NCBI GenBank assembly: GCA_934292805.1
Contig: CAKQXQ010000007.1
Coordinates: 1 to 64,000 of the forward strand
DNA from: an uncultured Roseburia sp.
Lineage (GTDB): Bacteria > Bacillota > Clostridia > Lachnospirales > Lachnospiraceae
DNA: 64,000 nt
Direction: 5' to 3'
Position numbers and translations under genes: made by a program. This document shows positions 16,106 to 24,312 of this stretch, piece by piece (the first letter of the stretch is position 1; each line of letters opens with the position of its first letter). The notes below the pieces were generated by a model. The model made no database searches. It worked only from the letters and a program-made list of their open reading frames with translations, and had not been told where the DNA came from.

Positions 16106-17518
16106 ATGAGTATTAGAATTCAACATTTAAGTTTTAGTTATTTTGAAGATCGAAAGGATATCCTTTCTGATTTATCCGCAGAGTTTGACGCCAGTGAGAT
16201 CACTATTCTCACTGGCGCTTCCGGGTGCGGAAAGTCTACACTTCTTTATCTGGCAGCAGGAATCTATCCGCACAATGCCGGAGTGCTGCGTCATGGTACA
16301 CTGGAGGTGGAAGGCATCCGTCCGGACAGTCTGGTCCCGAAGGAGCGTTGTGCCCTGGTGGGGATGATGTTCCAGAATCCGGAGCTGCAGTTTTGTATGG
16401 ATACGGTAGAACGTGAGCTTTTGTTCTGTCTGGAAAATATCTGTACGCCAAGAGAGAATATGATGGCACAGGTAGAGGAGGCTCTGGCTTTCTGCAAAAT
16501 CCCTCATTTGAAAGAAAGAACGCTGCAAAGCCTGTCAGGAGGTGAGAGGCAGAAAGTAATGCTGGCATGTCTCACTTTACTGTCACCGAAATGGCTTCTT
16601 TTGGATGAGCCTTTTGCAAATATCGATGATGCTTCCGCCCGTATGATAGCAAAAAAATTAAAGGAATTAAACCGGACAAGAGGGATGGGGATTCTTGCGG
16701 TAGATCACCGGCTGGAGAACTGGCTTGGCATCGCAGATCAGGTACGGATCATGGAAAACGGCATGCTCCGCCCGGAGATAATGGATGCCAATACACTGGA
16801 TCCGGAGCTTTTGAAAAGACTGGGTGTGATCGTGCCAAAAGAAGCCTATGATCCAAAGCTTCCGGAAGCAACAGCGGGAGAGGTTGTACTGGAATTAAGG
16901 GATCTGATGCTTCGCCATCAGGGTAATATTATTTTTCAAAATGTGAATGCAAAGTTTCGTTCCGGCTGCATTTATGCGATCCAGGGAGAGAGTGGCTGTG
17001 GAAAGAGCAGTCTTTTCGGAGCGTTGTCCGGTATTTACGCCTATCAGGGACAGGCATTATTGCAAGGGACGGAGCTTCGCAGACAAAAGAAAAAGGATCT
17101 GGGAAAAATCGGATTTGTCACACAGAATCCGCAGGATCAGTTTGTAAGTGATACAGTAAAAGAGGAAATTCTGGTAGGCCTGAAAAAGCAGGAGGATGCG
17201 GAAAAGAAGACAGAGGAAATCCTCCGTGGCATAAAGCTATGGCGTTACAGGGATATATCGCCTTATATGTTAAGCCAGGGACAGCAGAGGCGTCTTGGAG
17301 TGGCAGCACTGATGGCATATCCCTGTAAAGTGCTGGTCTGTGATGAGCCGACCTATGCTCAGGATCGAAATAACACAATGGCAATTATGGATGCTCTGTG
17401 CAGACAGGCAAGAGAGCATGATGTTGCACTGATTTTTTCCACGCATGACAGACAGCTTGCAAAAGATTATGCAGATGTGATCCTGGAAATGAAGGGAGGC
17501 AGCTTATGCGAACATTGA
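16106..17518 (+). CDS. ykoD: ECF transporter ATPase with two ABC domains (YkoD)
   Basis: The 470-residue protein contains two complete ABC modules. The first has Walker A GASGCGKST near residue 38 and signature LSGGERQK. The second has GESGCGKSS near residue 296 and signature LSQGQQRR. Both have Walker B aspartates (LLLDEPFA, VCDEPTYA). This double ATPase is typical of YkoD. It energises YkoE uptake together with YkoC. It starts 3 bases after the preceding stop and overlaps ykoC by 13 bases. Confidence 0.93.
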   Translation: MSIRIQHLSFSYFEDRKDILSDLSAEFDASEITILTGASGCGKSTLLYLAAGIYPHNAGVLRHGTLEVEGIRPDSLVPKERCALVGMMFQNPELQFCMDTVERELLFCLENICTPRENMMAQVEEALAFCKIPHLKERTLQSLSGGERQKVMLACLTLLSPKWLLLDEPFANIDDASARMIAKKLKELNRTRGMGILAVDHRLENWLGIADQVRIMENGMLRPEIMDANTLDPELLKRLGVIVPKEAYDPKLPEATAGEVVLELRDLMLRHQGNIIFQNVNAKFRSGCIYAIQGESGCGKSSLFGALSGIYAYQGQALLQGTELRRQKKKDLGKIGFVTQNPQDQFVSDTVKEEILVGLKKQEDAEKKTEEILRGIKLWRYRDISPYMLSQGQQRRLGVAALMAYPCKVLVCDEPTYAQDRNNTMAIMDALCRQAREHDVALIFSTHDRQLAKDYADVILEMKGGSLCEH

Positions 17519-18201
17519 ATCCGGCCATGAAATTCGTGACGCTTTTATGTGTGACCTTTGTGCTGGCATTTCGGTATCAGCCGGTATTGAACATATTTAT
17601 TTTTTTTCTTTGTATGGCAGCTTTGCTGATTTCCCATGTGAAACCAAAGACACTGGGAATTCTGATGCTTCCGATTCTGCTGGCGGCTGTCGGAATGTTT
17701 TTTACAGGATACCGGTTTTCTGCGGATGCATCAATGCCGGTGGCAGCAGCAGATTTTATGATCAGCGATTCGAGAGTATGGAATGGGATTGCACAGGCGA
17801 GCAGAGTACTGGCCTATGCAGGAGTGGGATTCCTGTTTACCCTGACGACGGATCGGATTCTAATGGTCAAGTCTTTTGAAAAACAGTTCCATCTGCCACA
17901 GGTCTGGGTATACGGACTTCTTGCAGCATGGGGGATTTTTCCACAGGCAGTGCAGGAGTACAAAAGAACCAGAGCGGCTTTCAGAGCCAGGGGAATTTCA
18001 GTATTTCCGGTATCTCCGGCGTTACTGAAACCATTGCTTGTAAAATCAGTCCGTTGGTCCGAAGAACTCTCGATTGCCATGGAATCGAAAGGATTTTCCG
18101 GGGAAGAAAAACGGACAGAATATATTCAGGTGCAGATCCGTCTAAGAGACTGGATTTTTCTGATTTTCTGCGTGACACTGACGATCTTTTTCAGAGTCTG
18201 A
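17506..18201 (+). CDS. ykoC: ECF transporter T component (YkoC)
   Basis: The 231-residue membrane protein has five or six hydrophobic segments and the EcfT-type cytoplasmic coupling region (EYKRTRAAFRARGIS near residues 149-163). This region normally docks on the ATPases. Its ATG lies inside the end of ykoD, indicating translational coupling. It completes the YkoE-YkoD-YkoC importer. Confidence 0.92.
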   Translation: MRTLNPAMKFVTLLCVTFVLAFRYQPVLNIFIFFLCMAALLISHVKPKTLGILMLPILLAAVGMFFTGYRFSADASMPVAAADFMISDSRVWNGIAQASRVLAYAGVGFLFTLTTDRILMVKSFEKQFHLPQVWVYGLLAAWGIFPQAVQEYKRTRAAFRARGISVFPVSPALLKPLLVKSVRWSEELSIAMESKGFSGEEKRTEYIQVQIRLRDWIFLIFCVTLTIFFRV

Positions 18202-18227
18202 AAAATCAGAGGGAAGGAAAGAAAGAT

Positions 18228-18734
18228 ATGGAAAAAAGATATTCAATCATATGCAACAGTTTAACAGGTAATACAAGAAAACTTGCAGATACGATCAGGG
18301 AAACATTGCCAGAAGAGAATTGTGATTATTTCGGTTCAGGCAAAGAGGAAGAATTGAATTCAGAAGTGATCTGTGTCGGATTTTGGACAGATAAAGGGAA
18401 TGCAGACAGTGCAACCTTAGAGCTGCTTAAGACATTGAGAAATAAAGAGATTTTTTTGTTTGGAACAGCAGGGTTTGGTGGCAGTGAAGCTTATTTTCAG
18501 AAGATCCTTGCAAATGTCAGAGCGTCTGTTGATGCAAGTAATACGATAATCGGTGAATATATGTGTCAGGGAAAAATGCCGATGTCTGTCAGGGAGCGCT
18601 ATATGAAAATGAAAGAAATGCCGGATCAGTCTGCAAAGGCAGAATCATTGATTGAAAATTTTGACCGGGCACTTTCACATCCGGATGAAAAAGATCTTGC
18701 AGCGCTCAAGGAAATAATTGAGAGCACTTTCTAA
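18228..18734 (+). CDS. Flavodoxin family protein
   Basis: The 168-residue protein starts at ATG 18228 after GGAAGG; longer frames run back inside ykoC. The first strand and phosphate loop CNSLTGNTRKLADTI is the flavodoxin FMN-binding signature, and FGTAGFGGS near residue 80 continues the fold. Flavodoxins are low-potential electron carriers. It lies 26 bases after ykoC, so it probably reads through from the TPP-controlled operon, though a link to thiamine metabolism is not established. Its partners are unknown. Confidence 0.88.
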   Translation: MEKRYSIICNSLTGNTRKLADTIRETLPEENCDYFGSGKEEELNSEVICVGFWTDKGNADSATLELLKTLRNKEIFLFGTAGFGGSEAYFQKILANVRASVDASNTIIGEYMCQGKMPMSVRERYMKMKEMPDQSAKAESLIENFDRALSHPDEKDLAALKEIIESTF

Positions 18735-18749
18735 TGTCAATATTCTATT

Positions 18750-18803
18750 ACATAAAAATATCCCCCATATAGGACTTTTGTATTTCATTGTCCTATATGA
18801 GGG
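18750..18803 (-). terminator. Large stem-loop, terminator for the minus-strand gene
   Basis: A 14-bp arm (18762-18775) pairs with 18790-18803 with one mismatch around a 14-base loop. Read on the minus strand it is followed by a T-rich stretch, so it fits termination of the ureidoglycolate lyase-like gene. It may also stop the flavodoxin operon, though no T run follows on that strand. Confidence 0.6.
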
Positions 18804-18853
18804 TAGCATATCAAACTCGTTTTCGGGACTTCTTATTTAACGGATATATAGAT

Positions 18854-18869
18854 GGACGTTCGACTTGAA
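18854..18869 (+). repeat. 16-bp element shared with 52216-52231 (inverted)
   Basis: GGACGTTCGACTTGAA is the exact reverse complement of bases 52216-52231. At the second site it adjoins an imperfect palindrome typical of IS200/IS605-type ends. No transposase gene is present at either place. Confidence 0.5.
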
Positions 18870-18889
18870 TTTTTATTCACCAGTTCCTT

Positions 18890-19378
18890 CTATATTGTAA
18901 TTTTAAACCAGTCTTTTTCTTCAAAATCAACAACAGTACAATCATTTGCATAAGTGCATTCCGGAAGAATGATCATTGCGTGAAGCACGTCGTTATTAGC
19001 CGGGAGCGGACAAAGATGCCAGATTGCGGCATTTATCTTTACCATGTATCCTTTTGGTACCAGGAAAGCTTTTGCCAGTTCCGGAACCGGTGTACCGCCG
19101 GAAGCAGGTGCGACGTGAATAAGCATATCGTCATCCAGTGCGACGATTCCTTCCCAGGTAGTCGTGTGGTATTCTGCAGCTTTTACAATTCTCTCATCTT
19201 TACGAACTTCAATTGGTGAAAATGCCATACTTCCTATACATGTACCGGAAATTCGATCCGGATAAAATTTATGGATTTCACCCTCCAGTGGATGGCCTTC
19301 CGGTTCTGTCATGTTACAAAATGTTCCATACGGTGCAAAATCTACCGTATTGATCTTAACAGCTTTTACTTCTCTCAT
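18890..19378 (-). CDS. Ureidoglycolate lyase family protein (AllA-like cupin)
   Basis: The 162-residue protein has the AllA-type layout: VKINTVDFAPYGTFCNM at the start, then GSMAFSPIEV, a central HTTTWEGIVALDDD and KAFLVPKGYMVKINAAIWH. Ureidoglycolate lyase splits ureidoglycolate to glyoxylate and urea in allantoin use. No other purine-catabolic gene is in the window, so a different small-molecule substrate is possible. Its promoter lies at 19461-19489 on the minus strand and a terminator follows at 18762-18803. Confidence 0.78.
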   Translation of the reverse strand: MREVKAVKINTVDFAPYGTFCNMTEPEGHPLEGEIHKFYPDRISGTCIGSMAFSPIEVRKDERIVKAAEYHTTTWEGIVALDDDMLIHVAPASGGTPVPELAKAFLVPKGYMVKINAAIWHLCPLPANNDVLHAMIILPECTYANDCTVVDFEEKDWFKITI

Positions 19379-19460
19379 TTAAAAATCCTCCTCTTTATAA
19401 AACCCCATTACGGATAAAAACAGATATTTTTGCTCAGTTTTGTGATTACCCGATGCATCC

Positions 19461-19489
19461 AGTATAACATAGTTAAAATACAGTCTCAA
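19461..19489 (-). promoter_or_regulatory. Promoter of the ureidoglycolate lyase-like gene
   Basis: On the minus strand TTGAGA (19484-19489) and TATACT (19461-19466) are 17 bases apart, about 80 bases upstream of the start codon. Confidence 0.65.
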
Positions 19490-19507
19490 GGAAAGCATAT
19501 GATTCTG

Positions 19508-20179
19508 CTAGGTATTTTGAACTGTTAATTCAAAGTGATTTTTATTTGTTTTTAAAAATCCTTCTTTTTGTAATTTGGAAATCTCAGTAGACATCGCAGC
19601 ACGGTCAACACACAGATAATCGGCTAATTGCTGGCGGTCAAACGGAATATCGAAGGATAATGAGGACTGTCTTAACGACTCGGCAGACAGATAAGACAGT
19701 ATTTTCTCTCTGGTAGTTCGTTTCCCTACGTGCGTGATTTTGTCATTAAAGACTAATATTTTTTTTGCAAGGACGCTTACGAGATTACGGATCAGCTTCT
19801 GATGATGCTCGCATGCAGTCGGACAGGTGATCAGAAGTTTCTGGATATTTAAAAGTATAATTTCACAGGCTTCTTCTGCCACTACACTGATATTTAAGAC
19901 GGCACCTGCATTTGCAGCATATGGTTCGCCAAAAAAATCACCGGACTGGCATTTGGATAAAATATTGCGGTGCCCCCAAAGATCTTCCTGTACGATCAGA
20001 ACGCTCCCGGAAACCACAAGTCCCATTACTTCCGTACAGTCTCCGGCTCTGAAAATGTAGGAACCCTGTTCTCTGGAAATAGTTGTTGCATTCACACATT
20101 GAAGAATAGATAATATCTCGTCATCATTAAGCCCGGTAAAAAATGGACTATTTTTTAAAATAGGTAAATATTTTTTCAA
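19508..20179 (-). CDS. Crp/Fnr family transcriptional regulator
   Basis: The 223-residue protein starts at a TTG (20177-20179) that lies 9 bases after AGGAGG on the minus strand. The longer open frame runs into the divergent neighbour and is rejected. Residues ~10-125 form a cyclic-nucleotide-binding-type beta barrel (GSYIFRAGD, SGDFFGEPYA). Residues ~140-215 form the winged helix (FDRQQLADYLCVDRAAMSTEISKL). There is no N-terminal Cys cluster of the Fnr type. It is divergent from the ferredoxin-like gene at 20283, an arrangement seen with regulators of nitrosative or redox stress genes in Clostridia. Confidence 0.9.
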   Translation of the reverse strand: MKKYLPILKNSPFFTGLNDDEILSILQCVNATTISREQGSYIFRAGDCTEVMGLVVSGSVLIVQEDLWGHRNILSKCQSGDFFGEPYAANAGAVLNISVVAEEACEIILLNIQKLLITCPTACEHHQKLIRNLVSVLAKKILVFNDKITHVGKRTTREKILSYLSAESLRQSSLSFDIPFDRQQLADYLCVDRAAMSTEISKLQKEGFLKTNKNHFELTVQNT

Positions 20180-20282
20180 AAAAGAAAACCTCCTGTTGGA
20201 AATCAAACATACAAGTTGCATTTCTAATATTATTATGATTATACCAGAAAAATAAAATATAACTATATTATGGAGGTTAAAG

Positions 20283-21002
20283 ATGATAAGAAAGATTATC
20301 CGTATTGACAAAGAAAAATGTAATGGTTGTGGGGCATGTGCGAAAGCATGCCACGAAGGTGCAATCGATATGATTGATGGAAAGGCAGAATTGGTAAGGG
20401 AACATTTCTGCGACGGATTCGGTGACTGTCTGCCGGAATGTCCGACAGGAGCAATCTCCTTTGAAGAAAGAGAAGCACCGGAATACGACGAAGAAGCTGT
20501 GAAGGAAGCACAGAAGAAAAAAGCTGCAGAAAATATGACACAGCCTGCACACACCGGCTGTCCGGGATCTAAGATCATGCAGATCCAGAGAAGGGCAGAG
20601 GCTGATACTAACGCAACGCCAGCAAATGGAAGTCAGGAATCCATGCTTTGCAACTGGCCGGTACAAATCAAACTTGCACCAGTCAGTGCACCATATTTTT
20701 CCGGTGCAAAGCTTTTGATCGCAGCTGACTGTACAGCTTATGCTTATGCAAATTTTCACCAGGATTTTATCCGGAATAAGGTAACGTTAGTTGGCTGTCC
20801 GAAATTAGACAATGTAGATTACAGTGAGAAACTGACGTCCATCATTCAGAACAATGATATCCAGAGCGTGACGATCGTAAGAATGGAAGTCCCTTGTTGC
20901 GGCGGCCTTGAAATGGCAGCAAAGAAAGCACTTATGGACAGTGGAAAATTTATTCCATGGCAGGTTGTTACGATCAGTATCGATGGAAAAATTATGGAGT
21001 AA
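20283..21002 (+). CDS. Ferredoxin-like protein with two 4Fe-4S clusters and a C-terminal domain
   Basis: The 239-residue protein has an N-terminal dicluster ferredoxin: CNGCGACAKAC then CDGFGDCLPECP. It is followed by an acidic linker and a second Cys-containing domain (CNWPVQIKLAPVSAPYFSGA, VGCPKL, VPCCGGLEM). This family is common in Clostridia and often lies near Hcp or a Crp/Fnr regulator; its biochemical role is not settled. GGAGG precedes the ATG. The divergent regulator 103 bases away probably controls it. Confidence 0.88.
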   Translation: MIRKIIRIDKEKCNGCGACAKACHEGAIDMIDGKAELVREHFCDGFGDCLPECPTGAISFEEREAPEYDEEAVKEAQKKKAAENMTQPAHTGCPGSKIMQIQRRAEADTNATPANGSQESMLCNWPVQIKLAPVSAPYFSGAKLLIAADCTAYAYANFHQDFIRNKVTLVGCPKLDNVDYSEKLTSIIQNNDIQSVTIVRMEVPCCGGLEMAAKKALMDSGKFIPWQVVTISIDGKIME

Positions 21003-21056
21003 AGAGTTATAAAAATGTTCGATTTTTTATGAAAAATAGAAAAATGCAAATGAAAC

Positions 21057-21155
21057 GAACAATTGTTCAAAAAATATTGACACTTGAGAAAAAAATTATA
21101 TAATTAAGAACATAAACGAACATATTAGAACAATGATTCGAACAATTCGATGAAG
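21057..21155 (+). promoter_or_regulatory. Promoter and candidate DeoR operator repeats
   Basis: TTGACA (21077-21082) and TATAAT (21099-21104) are 16 bases apart. A perfect palindrome GAACAATTGTTC (21057-21068) lies just upstream. Further CGAACA-type half sites lie downstream of the -10 between 21116 and 21151. Repeats flanking the promoter are the usual pattern for autoregulation by a DeoR-family repressor. Confidence 0.7.
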
Positions 21156-21163
21156 AGGAAGAA

Positions 21164-21913
21164 ATGTTTGCAGGTGAAAGACAAAAATATATTTTAGAAC
21201 AACTAAGAGCGAATGGAGATGTTTCTGTAGAAAAGCTCGCAAAGGAACTGGATGTCAGTCTGATGACGATTCGAAGAGACTTACAGAAAATGAGCGACGA
21301 AGGACAGATTGAAAGGTATCACGGTGGAGCTGTTATAAAAAGTGAAGAACCTTATGTAAAAAAAGCTGTCAGCCATAATGAAGAAAAGCTAGCAATTGCA
21401 AAAAAGGCTGTAGATATGATCAAAGACGGGAATTGTATTTTTCTTGATGCTGGTACAACTACCTTTCAGATGATTCCTTTGCTCGAACAATTCCACAATC
21501 TGACGATTGTTACAAACGATCTTGAAATTGCTTATAAGGTAGCCAGAACGAAGTTTGATGTGATTATTATTGGAGGCATGCTGCAAAAAACAACGTCATG
21601 TATGTTTGGGATGATGACAAATGATGCATTGCAGCAGCTTAAATTTGATCAGGCATTTATGGGTGCAGCGACGATCGATGAACAATTCGACGTATTGACC
21701 CCGACAGAGAAAAAAGCGGCATACAAAAGAACTGTGGTGGAAAACAGCAATTATAGTTATCTTCTTGTAGATTCGGGTAAATTTAACAGACGTGCAATGA
21801 TAAGAGTAAATAATCTAAGGGACTATACAGGAGTTATTACAACTTATCAATTCAGCGAAGATGAAAGGGTACAGATATTGGAAAATGATATTTCAATTAT
21901 TTCTGTAAAATAA
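21164..21913 (+). CDS. DeoR family transcriptional regulator of the tetronate operon
   Basis: The 249-residue protein has the N-terminal winged HTH (GERQKYILEQLRANGDVSVEKLAKELDVS region, then MTIRRDLQKM). The C-terminal sugar-phosphate sensor domain includes DAGTTTFQMIPLL and a conserved lysine in VDSGKFNRRAM. DeoR proteins usually repress sugar catabolic operons and are released by a phosphorylated intermediate. It is first in a same-strand run with the kinase, PdxA2 and permease, with 23 bases to the next gene. Confidence 0.92.
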   Translation: MFAGERQKYILEQLRANGDVSVEKLAKELDVSLMTIRRDLQKMSDEGQIERYHGGAVIKSEEPYVKKAVSHNEEKLAIAKKAVDMIKDGNCIFLDAGTTTFQMIPLLEQFHNLTIVTNDLEIAYKVARTKFDVIIIGGMLQKTTSCMFGMMTNDALQQLKFDQAFMGAATIDEQFDVLTPTEKKAAYKRTVVENSNYSYLLVDSGKFNRRAMIRVNNLRDYTGVITTYQFSEDERVQILENDISIISVK

Positions 21914-21936
21914 ATTAGCAGACAGGAGGAGATTAT

Positions 21937-23244
21937 ATGGCAGATTGTGTCATTATAGCAGATGATCTGACCGGAGCAAATGCTACGGGGGCTTTATTAC
22001 AAAAAATCAATTATACAGCGTATACCGTAATGAACATGGAACGTTTGCAGCTGACGAATGAGAGTGGATGTGACTGCATTTTGTATCCTACGGACAGCAG
22101 AGGAATTTCGGCAAAAATGGCATACAATCGTGTGTACAATGTCTCAAAGCTATTGCAGTCAGAACAGATTAAAATATATGCAAAGAGAATTGACAGTACA
22201 CTGCGTGGAAATCTCGGAAGTGAAACGGATGCATTTCTTGACAGCTTCGACGGCGAACAGAGAATCGCGATGGTGGCACCTTGTTTCCCTGATTCCGGAA
22301 GAGTTGTCTGTGGCGGTTATATGCTGGTAAATGGAATCCCATTGCATAAAACTTCAGCGGCGATCGATCCGAAGACACCGGTAAAAACCTCAAAAGTTGA
22401 AGATGTATATAAAAGTCAGTCGAAGTATCGTGTTGCAACAATCGATATGGAAGATTTAAGACTTGGAATCGATCATGTTACCGAACAAATTTTGAAACTG
22501 CAAAAAGAAGGTAACCGGATCATTATATTTGATTGTGTATCACAGGAAGATCTGGATGAGATTGCAGATGCAGTTATTAAAAGTGGCGTCCCTAATATTA
22601 TTGTTGATCCGGGGCCATTTACAATGACGATGGCCAGAAAATGTATTGTACCGCACAATACGATGGCATCAGCGAAAATCCTGGCGGTTGTCGGCAGTGT
22701 AAATCCTGTGACCAAAGCTCAGGTAGAAGAGCTGCTTCTTTCACAGAATATACATAATGTTTTTGCAAAAACAGAAAGATTTCTGCAGGGTGAAGAAGCA
22801 AGACAGGAAGAGATAAAAAGAATTACTGACGAAGTTTTAAAAGACTGTACCGATCGTGAAATCTGCAGTGTTGTAGGAGATGGTATATATCCGGAAAACA
22901 GAATTGATTTTAAGGAATATACGGATAAAACAGGGCTAAACAGTGATGAATTATGCAAAATTATTAATAAATCTTTTGCAGAAATCACGCAATCCATAAT
23001 TGATGCAAAACCGGAATTTCGAGGAATCTATTCCAGTGGAGGAGATGTTACGGTAGCAATTTGCCAGCAATTTCAGGCATCCGGTATCCGGTTGCTGGGC
23101 GAAGTCCTTCCACTTGCAGCATATGGATCCATTTTAGGAGGAAAATATGATGGAATCAGAGTTGTGACGAAAGGAGGCATGGTCGGGGAAAACAGTGCAA
23201 TGAGAGATTGTGTCATCTATCTAAAAGAAAAAATGTATATGTAG
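21937..23244 (+). CDS. dtnK: Four-carbon acid sugar kinase (D-threonate/D-erythronate kinase type)
   Basis: The 435-residue protein opens with VIIADDLTGANATGALL, the signature of the DUF1537 (OtnK/DtnK) kinase family. The C-terminal nucleotide-binding part carries SSGGDVTVAI and GGKYDGIRVVTKGGMVGE. The family phosphorylates C4 sugar acids at O4. With PdxA2 next door and no 3-oxo-tetronate isomerase or decarboxylase, the likely substrate is D-threonate or D-erythronate. It lies 12 bases before pdxA2. Confidence 0.85.
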   Translation: MADCVIIADDLTGANATGALLQKINYTAYTVMNMERLQLTNESGCDCILYPTDSRGISAKMAYNRVYNVSKLLQSEQIKIYAKRIDSTLRGNLGSETDAFLDSFDGEQRIAMVAPCFPDSGRVVCGGYMLVNGIPLHKTSAAIDPKTPVKTSKVEDVYKSQSKYRVATIDMEDLRLGIDHVTEQILKLQKEGNRIIIFDCVSQEDLDEIADAVIKSGVPNIIVDPGPFTMTMARKCIVPHNTMASAKILAVVGSVNPVTKAQVEELLLSQNIHNVFAKTERFLQGEEARQEEIKRITDEVLKDCTDREICSVVGDGIYPENRIDFKEYTDKTGLNSDELCKIINKSFAEITQSIIDAKPEFRGIYSSGGDVTVAICQQFQASGIRLLGEVLPLAAYGSILGGKYDGIRVVTKGGMVGENSAMRDCVIYLKEKMYM

Positions 23245-23256
23245 GAGGAAAATAAA

Positions 23257-24252
23257 ATGTCAAAACCTTATATTGCAGTACCTATTGGAGATCCGGCAGG
23301 TATAGGTCCGGAAATAGTTGCGAAAGCACTGGTAGATCCGATTGTTGAAGAAGGAGCCAGCTGTGTCATCATTGGTGACAAAAATGTTATGGAGAATGCT
23401 ATCAAAATCACAGGCGTTGATCTGAAAATCAATCTGATCGAGGAACCATCACAGGGAGATTACAGCAAAGGAATCATGAACCTGATCGATCTCCATAATA
23501 TTGATATGGATAAGTTTGAAATCGGAAAAATAGACGGAATGTGTGGTAAAGCAGCCTATGAATATATTGAAAAAAGTATTCAGCTTGCCAATGAAAAGAA
23601 AGTAGCAGCAGTATCTACAACTCCAATCAATAAGGAAGCATTGAAAGCAGGCGGTATCAATTACATTGGCCATACAGAAATATTCGGAGCATTAACGAAT
23701 ACGCCAGATCCACTTACAATGTTCGAAGTACATGGTATGAGAGTATTTTTCCTGAGTCGGCACGTATCTTTAAGAAAAGCATGCGATATGGTAACAAAAG
23801 ACCGAATTGAAGATTATGTAAAACGTTGTCTGGATGCATTAAAGAAATTAGGCGTAACGGAAGGTACGATGGCGATCGCAGGATTAAATCCACACAGTGG
23901 TGAACACGGACTGTTTGGAGATGAAGAAGTAAATGAAGTATTCCCGGCTGTAGAGGAACTCCAGAAGCAGGGATATCCGGTTGTTGGACCAATCGGTGCA
24001 GACTCCGTATTCCATCTTGCATTGCAGGGCCGCTTTAACAGTGTATTATCCTTATATCATGATCAGGGACATATTGCGACAAAAACACTTGATTTTGAAA
24101 GAACAATATCGATTACCGGTGGAATGCCAATCTTAAGAACATCTGTCGATCATGGTACAGCGATGGATATTGCCGGAAAAAATATTGCAAGTGCAGTCAG
24201 CATGATTGAAGCAATTCGTCTTGCAGTAAAATACGCGCCTAATTTTATCTAG
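23257..24252 (+). CDS. pdxA2: PdxA2-type 4-phospho-tetronate dehydrogenase
   Basis: The 331-residue protein begins YIAVPIGDPAGIGPEIVAKAL, the PdxA family start. Metal-binding histidines appear in GHTEIFG and LYHDQGHIATK. True PdxA makes an intermediate of vitamin B6. The paralogue PdxA2, when next to a tetronate kinase as here, oxidises D-threonate or D-erythronate 4-phosphate to dihydroxyacetone phosphate and CO2. The neighbourhood is the basis for choosing PdxA2 over PdxA. Confidence 0.88.
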   Translation: MSKPYIAVPIGDPAGIGPEIVAKALVDPIVEEGASCVIIGDKNVMENAIKITGVDLKINLIEEPSQGDYSKGIMNLIDLHNIDMDKFEIGKIDGMCGKAAYEYIEKSIQLANEKKVAAVSTTPINKEALKAGGINYIGHTEIFGALTNTPDPLTMFEVHGMRVFFLSRHVSLRKACDMVTKDRIEDYVKRCLDALKKLGVTEGTMAIAGLNPHSGEHGLFGDEEVNEVFPAVEELQKQGYPVVGPIGADSVFHLALQGRFNSVLSLYHDQGHIATKTLDFERTISITGGMPILRTSVDHGTAMDIAGKNIASAVSMIEAIRLAVKYAPNFI

Positions 24253-24312
24253 GAAAACATACGGTATAGAAAAAGCACATAATTTTTATGGAATAATTGA
24301 GGAGGTAGTAGT

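Noticed and set aside
18228..18734. BilS of a bilirubin reductase operon
   Set aside because: The flavodoxin fold fits, but no BilR-type oxidoreductase is adjacent.
20180..20578. N-terminal extension of the Crp/Fnr regulator
   Set aside because: The extension would run antisense through the ferredoxin gene; AGGAGG followed by TTG at 20179 gives a normal family start.
23257..24252. PdxA of vitamin B6 synthesis
   Set aside because: The tight linkage to a tetronate kinase, a sugar-acid permease and a DeoR regulator favours the catabolic PdxA2 paralogue.
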